Origin: CAWAHD01 sp963781785
GTDB taxonomy: Bacteria; Planctomycetota; Planctomycetia; Isosphaerales; Isosphaeraceae
Assembly (NCBI GenBank): GCA_963781785.1
Contig: CAWAHD010000005.1
Span: 1,922,001-1,986,000, forward strand
Direction of reading: 5' to 3'
DNA length: 64,000 nt
In this document: positions 19,443-28,352 of the stretch, one piece after another
How positions within the stretch are numbered: position 1 is the first letter of the stretch
Layout: each line of letters begins with the position of its first letter
Notes under the pieces: generated by a model
The model's database searches: none
Seen by the model: the letters and a program-made list of their open reading frames with translations, nothing else
What the model was told of the DNA's origin: nothing
Position numbers and translations under genes: made by a program

Positions 19443-20167
19443 ACGCCGCAGCCATATACGTTGCTGCCGAGAAGTGGGATCTGGCCCTGGCCGAGTGGCG
19501 GCAAGTCGTGGCACATCAACCGGCCCTATTGCAGAGCGCATACGACCAGTTCCAGAAGGCCGACCGCTTTGGCGAAGCGACCGAATTCGCCCTGCAACTC
19601 GTCAAAGCGATGCCGCAGGACGAGCTGCTGTGGCTTCGGGTCGCGCCCGTCCTGGTATTGGCCGGAGATCAGGCGGTCTATTCCGAATTCTGCGATCGCA
19701 TGGCGCGGCAATTTGCAGCGACGAAAGACCCCGTAGTCGCCGAGCGGGTGATCAAGGCCGCGCTGTTGCGACCTGACTCGATCGATCTCGGGAAACTTCA
19801 CGGGGAAATCCTGGCCAGATCGCTGGACGACGGAACTGCGCCGGACTGGTTTGTGCCGTGGGGTTTTTGCTCCCGCGCTCTGTTGGCGTACCGCAGCGGC
19901 GATGCCGAGTCGGCGGTGAAGTACATGAAGAGATCCGAAGAGCACAAGCCCGAAGAACTCCCCCACGCCCTTAACCTGGCCGTCCGCGCCATGGCCGAGC
20001 ACCAACTCCGGCATCCCGAGGAAGCCCGGCGTGCTCTGGAAGCGGCTTCGCAGCTCATCAACCGCCTTCAGGCCGACGCCAAGAACAAAGGCAACCAGGC
20101 CCCTTTGGACGTCCAGATCCTGTACCGCGAGGCCGAAGCCCTGCTGAGCGGCAAGACCAAGCCGTAG
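19430..20167 (+). pseudogene. STAND gene C-terminal TPR region
   Basis: After a +1 shift near 19440 the sequence continues as YVAAEKWDLALAEWRQVVAH and further helical repeats (GDAESAVKYMKRSEEHKPEE), ending at TAG 20165-20167. The joined gene 11050-20167 would encode about 3,030 residues. This last piece alone lacks a credible start signal, so it is better read as the 3' end of the giant gene than as a separate gene. Confidence 0.6.
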
Positions 20168-20271
20168 ACCGCGAGAGCGGCAACAGAGGATCGACGCCGA
20201 GGGCCATCGTGGACCCCGGCAAAATCCCTGAAATCTGCGTCAGTCCAGTATCAGCCCAACGTCAGGCGGCC

Positions 20272-20337
20272 GGCAGACGTACCGGACTCAAGATCCGGTC
20301 CCCGCAAGGGCGTGTGGGCTCAAGTCCCGCCTTCGGT
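20272..20337 (+). repeat. att-like site 2: tRNA-Leu 3' fragment without iteron module upstream
   Basis: GGCAGACGTACCGGACTCAA and onward reproduce the tRNA-Leu(CAA) 3' part: anticodon stem-loop CCGGA-CTCAAGA-TCCGG, variable arm, T-arm with GTGGG-CTCAAGT-CCCGC and acceptor CTTCGGT. The 5' part is missing. Unlike six other copies it has no TTGGNAACA iterons upstream; related repeats lie downstream at 20382-20408 instead. Confidence 0.75.
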
Positions 20338-20381
20338 ACTGTACGCTTACGTCTAATCGCAACCCGCCGAACTGCCTGCCT

Positions 20382-20408
20382 CGGTAACAGATCGGTAACA
20401 GCGTTGGG
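20382..20408 (+). repeat. Two GGTAACAG iterons before an integrase-like start
   Basis: CGGTAACAGAT CGGTAACAG and then CGTTGG resemble the TTGGNAACA iterons of the att modules, but sit downstream of the att-like fragment and 20 bases before ATG 20429. They may be the other-arm integrase binding sites or an operator of the integrase gene (inference). Confidence 0.4.
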
Positions 20409-20428
20409 GTGACATTGGAGCCGCAGCG

Positions 20429-20620
20429 ATGGCCAGAATTGCGGGGCGTGGCGAAAGCTACCGCATTCTCTTCGGCTACCACTTGGTCGACCTCCTTTCC
20501 TCCACGGACTCCGCAGCCGCCGACGGGCCGGCCTTGTTCGCCCGCTTTCCCGGGAGCTTCGGGATCGCGTCACGAAAGTGTGTATGGTGTTGCAGCAGAA
20601 CCTATCATGCTGGAGACTAG
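20429..20620 (+). pseudogene. Possible tyrosine integrase, N-terminal remnant
   Basis: MARIAGRGESYRILFGYH resembles the N-terminal start of planctomycete phage-type integrases, in which the ESYRI-F-Y pattern is followed by a GK-F-LG strand. Homology, if real, ends after 18 residues; the remaining 45 codons to the stop at 20620 look unrelated. Its position, 92 bases after an att-like tRNA fragment, is where an integrase gene would be expected. The match is from memory of the family and needs a search. Confidence 0.4.
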
Positions 20621-20791
20621 GCGGTTATCGCTCGAGCTGCTTGGTGGTCTCGATGCTCGTCGCCAGTTCTCGATTCCCCCCTACGCGAAGCGCGCGAGCC
20701 TTTCGTTCGGCCGGCTGAGCTTCTTGAGATCGTCGGGTCCAATCCAACGCACGGGGAGGATTCGGGAGTTTCGGGTTGCGGAGACGCTGCC

Positions 20792-23772
20792 ATGAAGCCG
20801 CTTGTGACGACAGGCCGTGTTTCGCTGATGCTGTTGAGTTTGGTCGTGCTCGCTCCGAACGCGGTGATGGGGACAGACGAGACGTGCCTCCTGAGCGCGC
20901 CGCGGTTCTGGTGGGACAACTGGGCCATACCCTCGTGGATCGCGCTGGTCGGCGACGCCGACGGAGACGGCCGGGCCGATCTGGTCGCCGTCGACCCTCC
21001 TGGAACGATCGCGCTCGCGAGAACCTCGCCTCTGGGCAAGTGGGCCAACGATCCGGACCGGAACAACCGATTCGGTAACGACCTCGTGGCGGCTGTCGTC
21101 GGCCGCTTCACGGGCGGCGCGGGCGATCAGGTGGTTGCACTGGGACGCGACGGCGGGCTGCTTCTGGCCTCGGAAATGAAGCGTGGCACCAGCGAGTACA
21201 CCCGAAGCGATCGCGTAGGCACGGTCCCTCCCGCCGCCATCCCCTCGACGGTCACGCGCGGTTTCAGCACCGATGTCAACCACGACGGGCGCGTCGACGT
21301 GCTCTTCCCACGGGGCGACGGCGAGCTCCTGGTGCTCTTGAATCAGCCCGGCGACGAAGGGCGACCAGGGTTCGTCGCCTCACTCTCACGCGGCGCGCCG
21401 ACCGACGCGGTGGAGCTCGAAGTCGGCAGCTTCGGCTCGGAGGCGCGTAACCGGCTGGTCTGGATCGACCGGCGGGGGAACCTCTGCGCGGCCGCGCTCA
21501 CGTTCGGCAGTGACGGCCTTCAGTTGGGGAAGGCCGAACGCCTGCTCGAAATTGGTCCCGGCGCGCATCTCGCGGTAGGTCGATTCCTCGGTCGTTCCAC
21601 CTGCGACATCATCGCCGGCCGCCGGCTCCTGCCTGGGGGCGATCCCACGTCATCCATCGAGCTCGACACGCTCCCCGCCGCGTCTGAGTGGAACCGCGAA
21701 CTTTGGTGGCGCTCCGGCGACATCGACGGCAATGGCATGGACGACCTCATCCGCAAGCGAACGCTCCCCAGTAATGAGGGCGGCCCCGAAGTCGTGATTC
21801 ACTTCGCGTCGCACGCGGGCGACTCACACCACGGTTATCTTGACGACGACTTCGACGGCCTGCCCGACGAATGGGAGACGGGCGCGATCAAGCCGGCGGG
21901 GCTTGACCTCAAGGCTCTCGGCTGCAAGCCCGGCGCAGCGACGTCTTGGTCGAGATCGAGCGGTTCGACAATGTGGATGTCCCACTGTTTTACGAGGAGG
22001 TGGCGATCACCGTGCGGTACTTCGCGTCGCTCCCCGTCGCCAATCCCGACGGCACGCGCGGCATCGCGATGCACGTGATCTACCGCCCGCCGACCCCGCA
22101 TGCGAGGTTCGACGAGGTGAATCGCCATTTCGACGAATGGTACCCGCCGCTGGAGCATCGCGGCATCGTCCACATGATGTTCTGCGGCGCAGACGGCGAC
22201 CCCGGCTGGTCCGTCGCGATCATGATGGGCGACCACGGCAAGTTCCACCTGGGCCCGCCCGTCCATGACGTGATGTCGCACGAGTTCGGGCACGAGCTCG
22301 GCCTGCCCCACGACGGGTTCCAGCCGCATAGCTGCCCGATCTATAACAGCGTGATGAGCTACACGTACATCGAAGGTGCTGGACACCGCCTCGACCTGGC
22401 CGTTTATTCGGAGGGAGCGCTCTCTTCGCTGGTGCTCAACGAACGGCACCTTTCCGAGCGGCTGCCGTTCCCGTTCAGGAAGGTCGAGTTCCTGGCGATG
22501 ACCCCCTATCAGTACCGGCTCGAGCCGAGCCGCGACGGACGGGCAACGCTGATCGACTGGAACTGGAACGGGGTGTTGGGCGAGGAGAACGTGGTGGCCG
22601 ACATCAACTACGACCAGGGCACGGACATCGGCCCGGAGTACGATGTCGGGCGCGCCGATGCCGCGCCGGTGTTGGTGACGCATGGCGCGCCCAAGGACGG
22701 TCGTCTCCTCCTCTTCCTGCCGCGTGGGGGGGCCCTGCACGTCCGCGAGTGGCTCGGCACGGATGTCGACAAGGACGGTGCACGCTGGTCGCCCGAAATC
22801 GTCGTCGAGCCGGCGGGCGCCGGCGGCGACCCGACGGCCGCTTACGCTCGAGGCGCCACGTGGGTCGCGTTCCGGACGGCCGATCGCGTCATCGTGCGCC
22901 GGATCGTTCCGGGCGGGGACCATCCCAGGATCGGGCCGGCGATCGCAGTCCCTGGCGAGGTCGGCGAGCCGACCCTGGCGTCCTTCGGCGGGCGCCTGGC
23001 GCTGCTGTTGTGGCGCTCGCCCGACCGTCCGATCGGCCTTCGGCTGATCGACGTCGCCGGCCCCGAGCCCCGCTTCGGGCGTGAAGAGGAGTCGGACTTC
23101 GCGAGCGCGGTGCCCGTGGCTGCCGTGGAGGCGCGCGACGGCGAGACGCCCGCGCTCTGTGTCGGGCTGGTCGAGCCGACCGAGCCCAACCATCGGTCGT
23201 GGACGGAGGTCCGGCGCTTTGTCCAGACGCCGGCCGGCCGCTGGCGCGAGTCGCGCCGGGAGTGGGTCAACGGCGAGGTGCCCGGCCGCGATGGGGCCAC
23301 GCCGTTCGCCGTGCACGCCGCGCATCGGATGTTGCTCTTGTGGCGTCCCGAGCCGGGCTTCGCGGCGCGCGGCCGGCTCTACCACTTCAGCGGGGGCGGG
23401 ACGACCGCCGATCGGCCCTGGTCGGAGCAGTACATCACGATGCAGGCCGCTCTCCGCGAAACCGGCACCGGCTGGTTCTCGCGCCGCTATTCCCAGCCCG
23501 CCGCGCCGAGCGCGTCGGCGCCCGGAGCGTGCTGGTTCCGTGACGATATCGCCTACGCCATCCGCCTGCACGATGACCACGCCGAGGGCAACGACGTGGT
23601 CAAGCTGGGGTTCTACGGCAGCGGCGCGCTGCCCGAGCCGATGAGCGACTTCAACGACGTCGCGTTCATCCATCGCAGGGGGCTGAGGAACTCGATCATG
23701 GCCGTGACTCCGCAGACCGAAGCGGCGACGCCCGACCTGCCCGGACTGGCTTCGCCCGGTCCGGCGAAATGA
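20792..23772 (+). pseudogene. Secreted FG-GAP/VCBS-repeat metalloprotease, one frameshift
   Basis: Starts with a signal peptide (VSLMLLSLVVLAPNAVMG). The first part has VCBS/FG-GAP-like repeats (GDADGDGRADLVAVD, TDVNHDGRVDVLFPRGDG, GDIDGNGMDDLI). The frame is lost at about 21937, where one missing C restores KPGRSDVLVEIERFDNVDV. The second part carries a metzincin-type zinc site HEFGHELGLPHD (about 22279-22314) and a Met-turn SVMSYTY, then a long beta-rich C-terminal region to TGA 23770-23772. The joined protein is about 990 residues and should be exported; substrate unknown. An alternative is two separate genes, but the second piece lacks a signal peptide and start signal. Confidence 0.7.
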
Positions 23773-24058
23773 AGCTATCGCGTTCCCGGAACCAGTGTCC
23801 GAAACCAGCCTGCGGACGTTCGCGCGGGGCGAGCCTCCGCCGTTCGCGCCAGGCAACCTATTGGTCGGCCTCGGTCATTTCACGGTCGGTAAGCCCGGCG
23901 AGCTCTGACCCAAGTTGGGCGTTGTCGCGGGCCTTGCGGGAGGATCGCGCCGATGGCCGCGACCACAGAAGCGAGCGTCAGCTTGGGGCGCGTCCCCTCC
24001 GGAGACGACCGGGAGACGGGGGGACTCTCGCCCTGGCCACCTGGCGTGTCAGACACGA

Positions 24059-24126
24059 GGCAGCGCGGGCCGGACTCGAAATCCGGTCCCCGTAAAGGAA
24101 GTGTGCGTTCAAGTCCCACCTTCGGT
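24059..24126 (+). repeat. att-like site 3: tRNA 3' fragment with CGA in the anticodon position
   Basis: The fragment matches copy 4 almost base for base from TCCGGTCCCCGTAAAGG to CTTCGGTATT, but the anticodon loop reads CTCGAAA, which would be CGA (Ser) instead of CAA (Leu). The D-loop part is also altered (GGCAGCGCGGG). No iteron module lies upstream. The 35 bases after it resemble those after copy 7 (GAATCGCA.CCTG). Confidence 0.65.
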
Positions 24127-24292
24127 ATTGGCGGCTCAAGGCGAATCGCATCCTGGGTTGTCGGCGTTCCAGAGCCACAATCCTGTGGGCATGCGACTGG
24201 TATCAAGGAAGGGGGCACGACCCGTATGGTGCCGATTGCGCGATTCACCTCGCAATGCCGTGCGTCCACCAGCAGGCCCTCGCGCAAGTCAC

Positions 24293-27200
24293 TCAGGGGG
24301 GCGCGAACGCCTGGGACGGGATGGCCGCGTCCATCAGCAAACTCTGAAAGTCAAGACGCGGCCGAAGCGGGTCGAGATCCCGGTCCGACAATATATCTGC
24401 GACCCTGGTAGGATCCCGAAAATAACCGGTCCGAAGCGCATCGGCCAGGAACACGATGGCGCACGTGGCGTATTTCTCGGCCAGTGCGGCGCGTTCAGCC
24501 GGATTGGCGCGACGTCGGTCGCGGCGGCACCGGCGGCGAGTGCGAAGATACACGCCTCGTTGTAAAAGAATACGGCCGCGTCTGTTCCGGTCTTGGAGAT
24601 CGCAGAAATCTCATTAATGGCGCGTCCTACGTCGCCAGCATAGGCCAAGGCCAGGGCGCGGCTCTCCCGGAGACCGGGGATCCTGGCGCTGACCCTCCCC
24701 CGCGAGCGCGATGGCGCGATCCCAGTCGGCCAGCGCCTCGCGGGCGCGGTGCTGGTCCGTCAAGGCCTGTGCCCGTAGGTGGCATCCGAAGCCAAGTAGC
24801 TCCTTGATGTCGCTGCGGCGGGGCTGGTCTTTCAAGCTCGCCTCGCATACCTGAATCACGCGACTGGCCCAATCGTACGTCGCCTGATGGTCTTTCTTCT
24901 GGTTGTTCATGTAAGCCATGCTGTAATAATCCCTTCCCAGATCGAGAGCGAACTCGGCGCGATCGGGATGGTCTTCGACCAGCCGCCGTCTCATTGCGAT
25001 GGCCTCCTCGTTGGCGGCCTCGGCCTGATCGTGCCGGCCTGTCGCCGCGTAATGCGCACCCAGGCGCGTCAGGACGTTCGCCAGCCCGCTCCGGAATCTG
25101 ACGGTCTGCGGCTGTTCCTTGACGAGCTTCCGCAGGATCGCCAAGGACTCGTCGTATGCCGATCCAATCTCATGACGTCGGACCGCGGGGTCCATGACAC
25201 CTCCGAGGCTAATCAGGACCGAGCCCAAATGCGCCTGGATCAAACGGTCGTCCGCATGGGTTTTCACCAGGTCACGGTCGAGGTCCGCCGCTCGCCTGAG
25301 TGCGGCCTCGGCCTCGTCCCGGCGATTCATCCGTTGGTAATTGACGCCCAGGCTATTCTCAATCCGGGCCAGACCGGAGCGGTAAGCTGCCTCCATGGGA
25401 TGCTCGGGGATCAACGTTCGTCGGATCGCCGCGGCCTGCGCAAACACAGTCTCAGCCTGGTCGAGCCGAGCGGTGCTCATATACAGGATCGCCAGACTAT
25501 TCAGCGCCCCGGCGTGTGCCTGCCTGTATTCGGGCCGATCCGAGTAATCCTTGGCGAGCGGACTGAAAAGGGAAATGGCCCGCTGGTATGCGGGTTCGGC
25601 TGCTTCCGGCTTATTGAACTTGTACCGGATCTCCGCGACGCGGAAGCTCGATCGCCCCGCCTCGTACCGCAGTTCCGGCGCGTCGCTCTGAGTTAGTGCA
25701 ACTCCCTCGTAGAATTGCAAAGCCTTTTCGAGGATGTCGCGCTGATAGGCATCCATTCCGGCCTGGTCCGTCAAATTCTCGCTGACTTTGGTGTACATTT
25801 CGTCCACGATCCGCCGCGCCTGCTCGAGATTGCCGCGGGCCAGGTCGCGCTGCTTGATGGCTTCGGTGCGTTGCCGCCCGATCAGCACCGTCCCGGATAA
25901 CAGGGCACCGACTGTCACAACGAGTGCCGCTACGGCGCCCGTTACCAAAGTGCGGTGGCGCCGGCCCCACCGCCGTATTCGGCCGGCCAGCGGCTCGCGC
26001 CGGCCGACACCGGCTCATCGGCCATCCAGCGCTCGATGTCATCGGCCAGCAAGCGAGGCGTCGCGTAGCGGTCCTCCGGCCTCAAGGCCATCGCCTTGAG
26101 GCAGACTGCCTCGAGTGGTCCGTCGATTGTCGCGTCGAGCTTTCGTGGCGGCGGGAAGTCGCCTGTCTGCGCGGCACGCAACATGGCACCGACGTCTTGA
26201 TTCTCCAGCGGCGGCTTGCCGGTCAAGAGGCAGTAGAGCGTCGCGCCCAAACTGTAAACGTCACTTCGTGCGCCAAGGTGTTTCAGGTCGCCGCGGGCCT
26301 GTTCGGGGCTCATGTAAGCCGGAGTGCCCAGCGCACTGCCGGGCAATGTATCGGCTGTGCCGCTCGCGGCACTGGGCATTAAGGTTCGCTCGTCAACCGC
26401 GGGGTCTGCCCGGCCGGTGGCTTTGGCCAGCCCCCAGTCCACCACCAGGGTCTCGCCGTGTTTGCCGACGATGACATTGCCCGGCTTGATGTCTCGGTGC
26501 AACACTCCGCGGCTGTGCGCGTATTCGATGGCGTTGCATACGTCCACGAACCGGCGGAGGAGTTTGCGAATTTCGAGCGACCGGCGACCGGGGTCCCTCT
26601 CCAGTGCTTCGTCGCTGTGGAATCGCTCGATGGCCTCCTTGAGACTGTCGCCGCGGATGAACCGCATGGCGTAGTACGGCCGGCCATCGGCGTAGGTCCC
26701 CATGCCGTAAACCGGGACGATGCCAGGATGTTCGAGCCCGCCGGTCACCTCGGCCTCCAGAACGAAGCGCTGCCGGCTCGTCGCGTCGTCGGCGTGTTGG
26801 TCGAGGATCTGTTTGAGCGCAACCTCGCGGTGGAGTTCCGAGTCGAGCGCCACGAAGACCGCGCCCAAGCCGCCGCGGGCATGCGGCCGGAGGATGCGAT
26901 ATCTCCGGCCGTCGGTCGTGGCGATGCCGACGGCGTAGCTGGCGGTTCGGTCGCTGTCGTCGCCTGCCTGGGCGGTGGCCGGGCCCGCGCGAGCAAGCGA
27001 TGCCTCGATGTCGGCATCGCCGAGGCGAAACAGGCACTCGCGCGTGGAACGAGCGGCAGGGATCGCGGCCAGGCTTTGCTGGGTGTCGCCGCCATGTTTC
27101 TTCAGGTGTAGCACTACCATCGCCTCGGTACCGGCGCACTGCTCGGCGTTAACGTCGCCGCGAGCGAGCAGATGGTCGGCGAGCGTTCGGCTCCGATCAT

Positions 27201-27300
27201 GCGACCAGGCGCGGAAAGCGTTCAGGAGCTGGTCCTGATCGATCAGGCTGTTCTGGAGAGCGATCAAGCCGAAGAGCATGTCACGGTCAGCGGCGCGCAT
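24293..27300 (-). pseudogene. Ser/Thr protein kinase with TPR tail, frameshifted; paralogue of the 2446-6170 kinase
   Basis: Homology to the first kinase sets the start at ATG 27300 (MRAADRDMLFGLIALQNSLI); the frame is open upstream but that part overlaps an att module. Kinase features: PHARGGLGAVFVA, EVALKQ, VLHRDIKPGN, DWGLAK. The kinase frame is lost at about 26000-26003, where one missing T restores VSAWREPL-like sequence. A membrane helix (GAVAALVVTVGALLSGTVLI) and TPR repeats follow to about 24640. Two more frame changes lead to FRDPTRVADILSDRDLDPLR and the end SQAFAPP at 24293, which matches the C-terminus of the first kinase. It would be a membrane sensor kinase of about 1,000 residues. 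Confidence 0.7.
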
Positions 27301-27479
27301 GCGGCGAAACCCCGAAGGTGCGATCACGTCGATCGGCGAACGGCCTTTGATGTCGACGGCTTCCGGCGAGGCCACGAACCTGGCGCCTGCGATTATCGCA
27401 TAACGAATCGCGGCACGCATCCGCCCGGCCGATTGAGCCCGCCGCGCTCCCCGTCGAAAGCGAAGTCCGCCGGGCCGAT

Positions 27480-27684
27480 TTGGCAACAGATTGGTAACAG
27501 GATTGGCAATATCGGACCAATGCCACCACAATGTATTTGGATCAGGGCGGCATCGTAACTGCCTTGTAATCAAAGACTTTAAGTATCACTGCAACGTGTT
27601 TCCAATACCACGTACATGGCAGAAGTACCGGACTCAAAGTCCGGTCCCCGTAAAGGCAGTGTGCGTTCAAGTCCCACCTTCGGT
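27480..27684 (+). repeat. att-like module 4: iterons plus tRNA-Leu 3' fragment
   Basis: 205 bp. Opens with TTGGCAACAGA TTGGTAACAGGA TTGGCAAT, ends with the tRNA-Leu fragment CCGGA-CTCAAAG-TCCGG (anticodon CAA), variable arm and CTTCGGT. The middle part is diverged from modules 1, 5 and 7 but the order and length are kept. Confidence 0.75.
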
Positions 27685-27689
27685 ATTCG

Positions 27690-27977
27690 CTCATGGTTGG
27701 CCGGACGCGCCTTGGTCAGCGTCTTGTCGATGCGATCCCGCGAATCGAGTGCCCTGTCGATTCGGCCGTCTCTGGCCCGCGATTCTTTCTGCAACGTTGC
27801 CAGGGATTCGGCAAGCAGTTCATTCTGCGCCTTGAAGTCCGTCTTGAACTCGGCGAAGTTCGCCTGCAGCGCAACGACGGCGTCTTCCGTACCTTCCAAG
27901 CTCCCGCCGGGGCGACACGTCTGGTTCTGCGACCGAGTCGCGAAGACCAATACGTGCGCCCACAATCGGGGGCTCAC
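27690..27977 (-). pseudogene. Possible coiled-coil protein fragment
   Basis: On the - strand the frame encodes ALQANFAEFKTDFKAQNELL and AESLATLQKESRARDGRIDR with heptad-like spacing, so about 65 residues look like a coiled coil. The frame runs into the att module at 27684 and has no clear start. I do not recognise the family; it may be the end of a gene cut by integration. Confidence 0.25.
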
Positions 27978-27998
27978 ATGCGCATTTCGCTGCTAAAA

Positions 27999-28205
27999 TC
28001 AGCCCCGCTCGCCGGCCTTGTCGAACAAATCCTTCACTGAGATGCGGAGCCCCGGCAGCACGTCCTCGCCGTCGAGCTCGACTCCCGGGGCCAGCACGCG
28101 GACTGGCCTGGTCGACGTGTACACATAAACCCACGCTTGGCGAGGATACACGACCCACACCTGGCGAAGGCCAGACAGCTCGCGGCGTCCGAAATTGGTC
28201 GTTCG
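27999..28205 (-). pseudogene. Uma2-family endonuclease, C-terminal remnant
   Basis: About 68 residues ending LDGEDVLPGLRISVKDLF match the end of Uma2/DUF820 proteins, including the QVWVVYP strand and the final 'GDVLPGF...LF' motif. The catalytic part (PD-(D/E)xK core with its Asp, Glu and Lys) lies further N-terminal and is absent, since the sequence upstream does not continue the fold. The fragment ends at the stop at 27999-28001. Confidence 0.6.
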
Positions 28206-28352
28206 ATTCAATAATTGACGACCGCCGGGCGAACAACCTGCCAGAATCACGGCAGGGGCCTCGGTCCCGGACCGGACGCGGCTCTTGCCGGGGGCCGAGC
28301 CGTTGGGATCGATCTGCGATGCATGACTTTCTTCGCTCCACTGGAGCTCACG

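Noticed and set aside
27301..27573. N-terminal extension of the second kinase
   Set aside because: The extension overlaps att module 4 and has no counterpart in the paralogue, which starts at the residue matching 27300.
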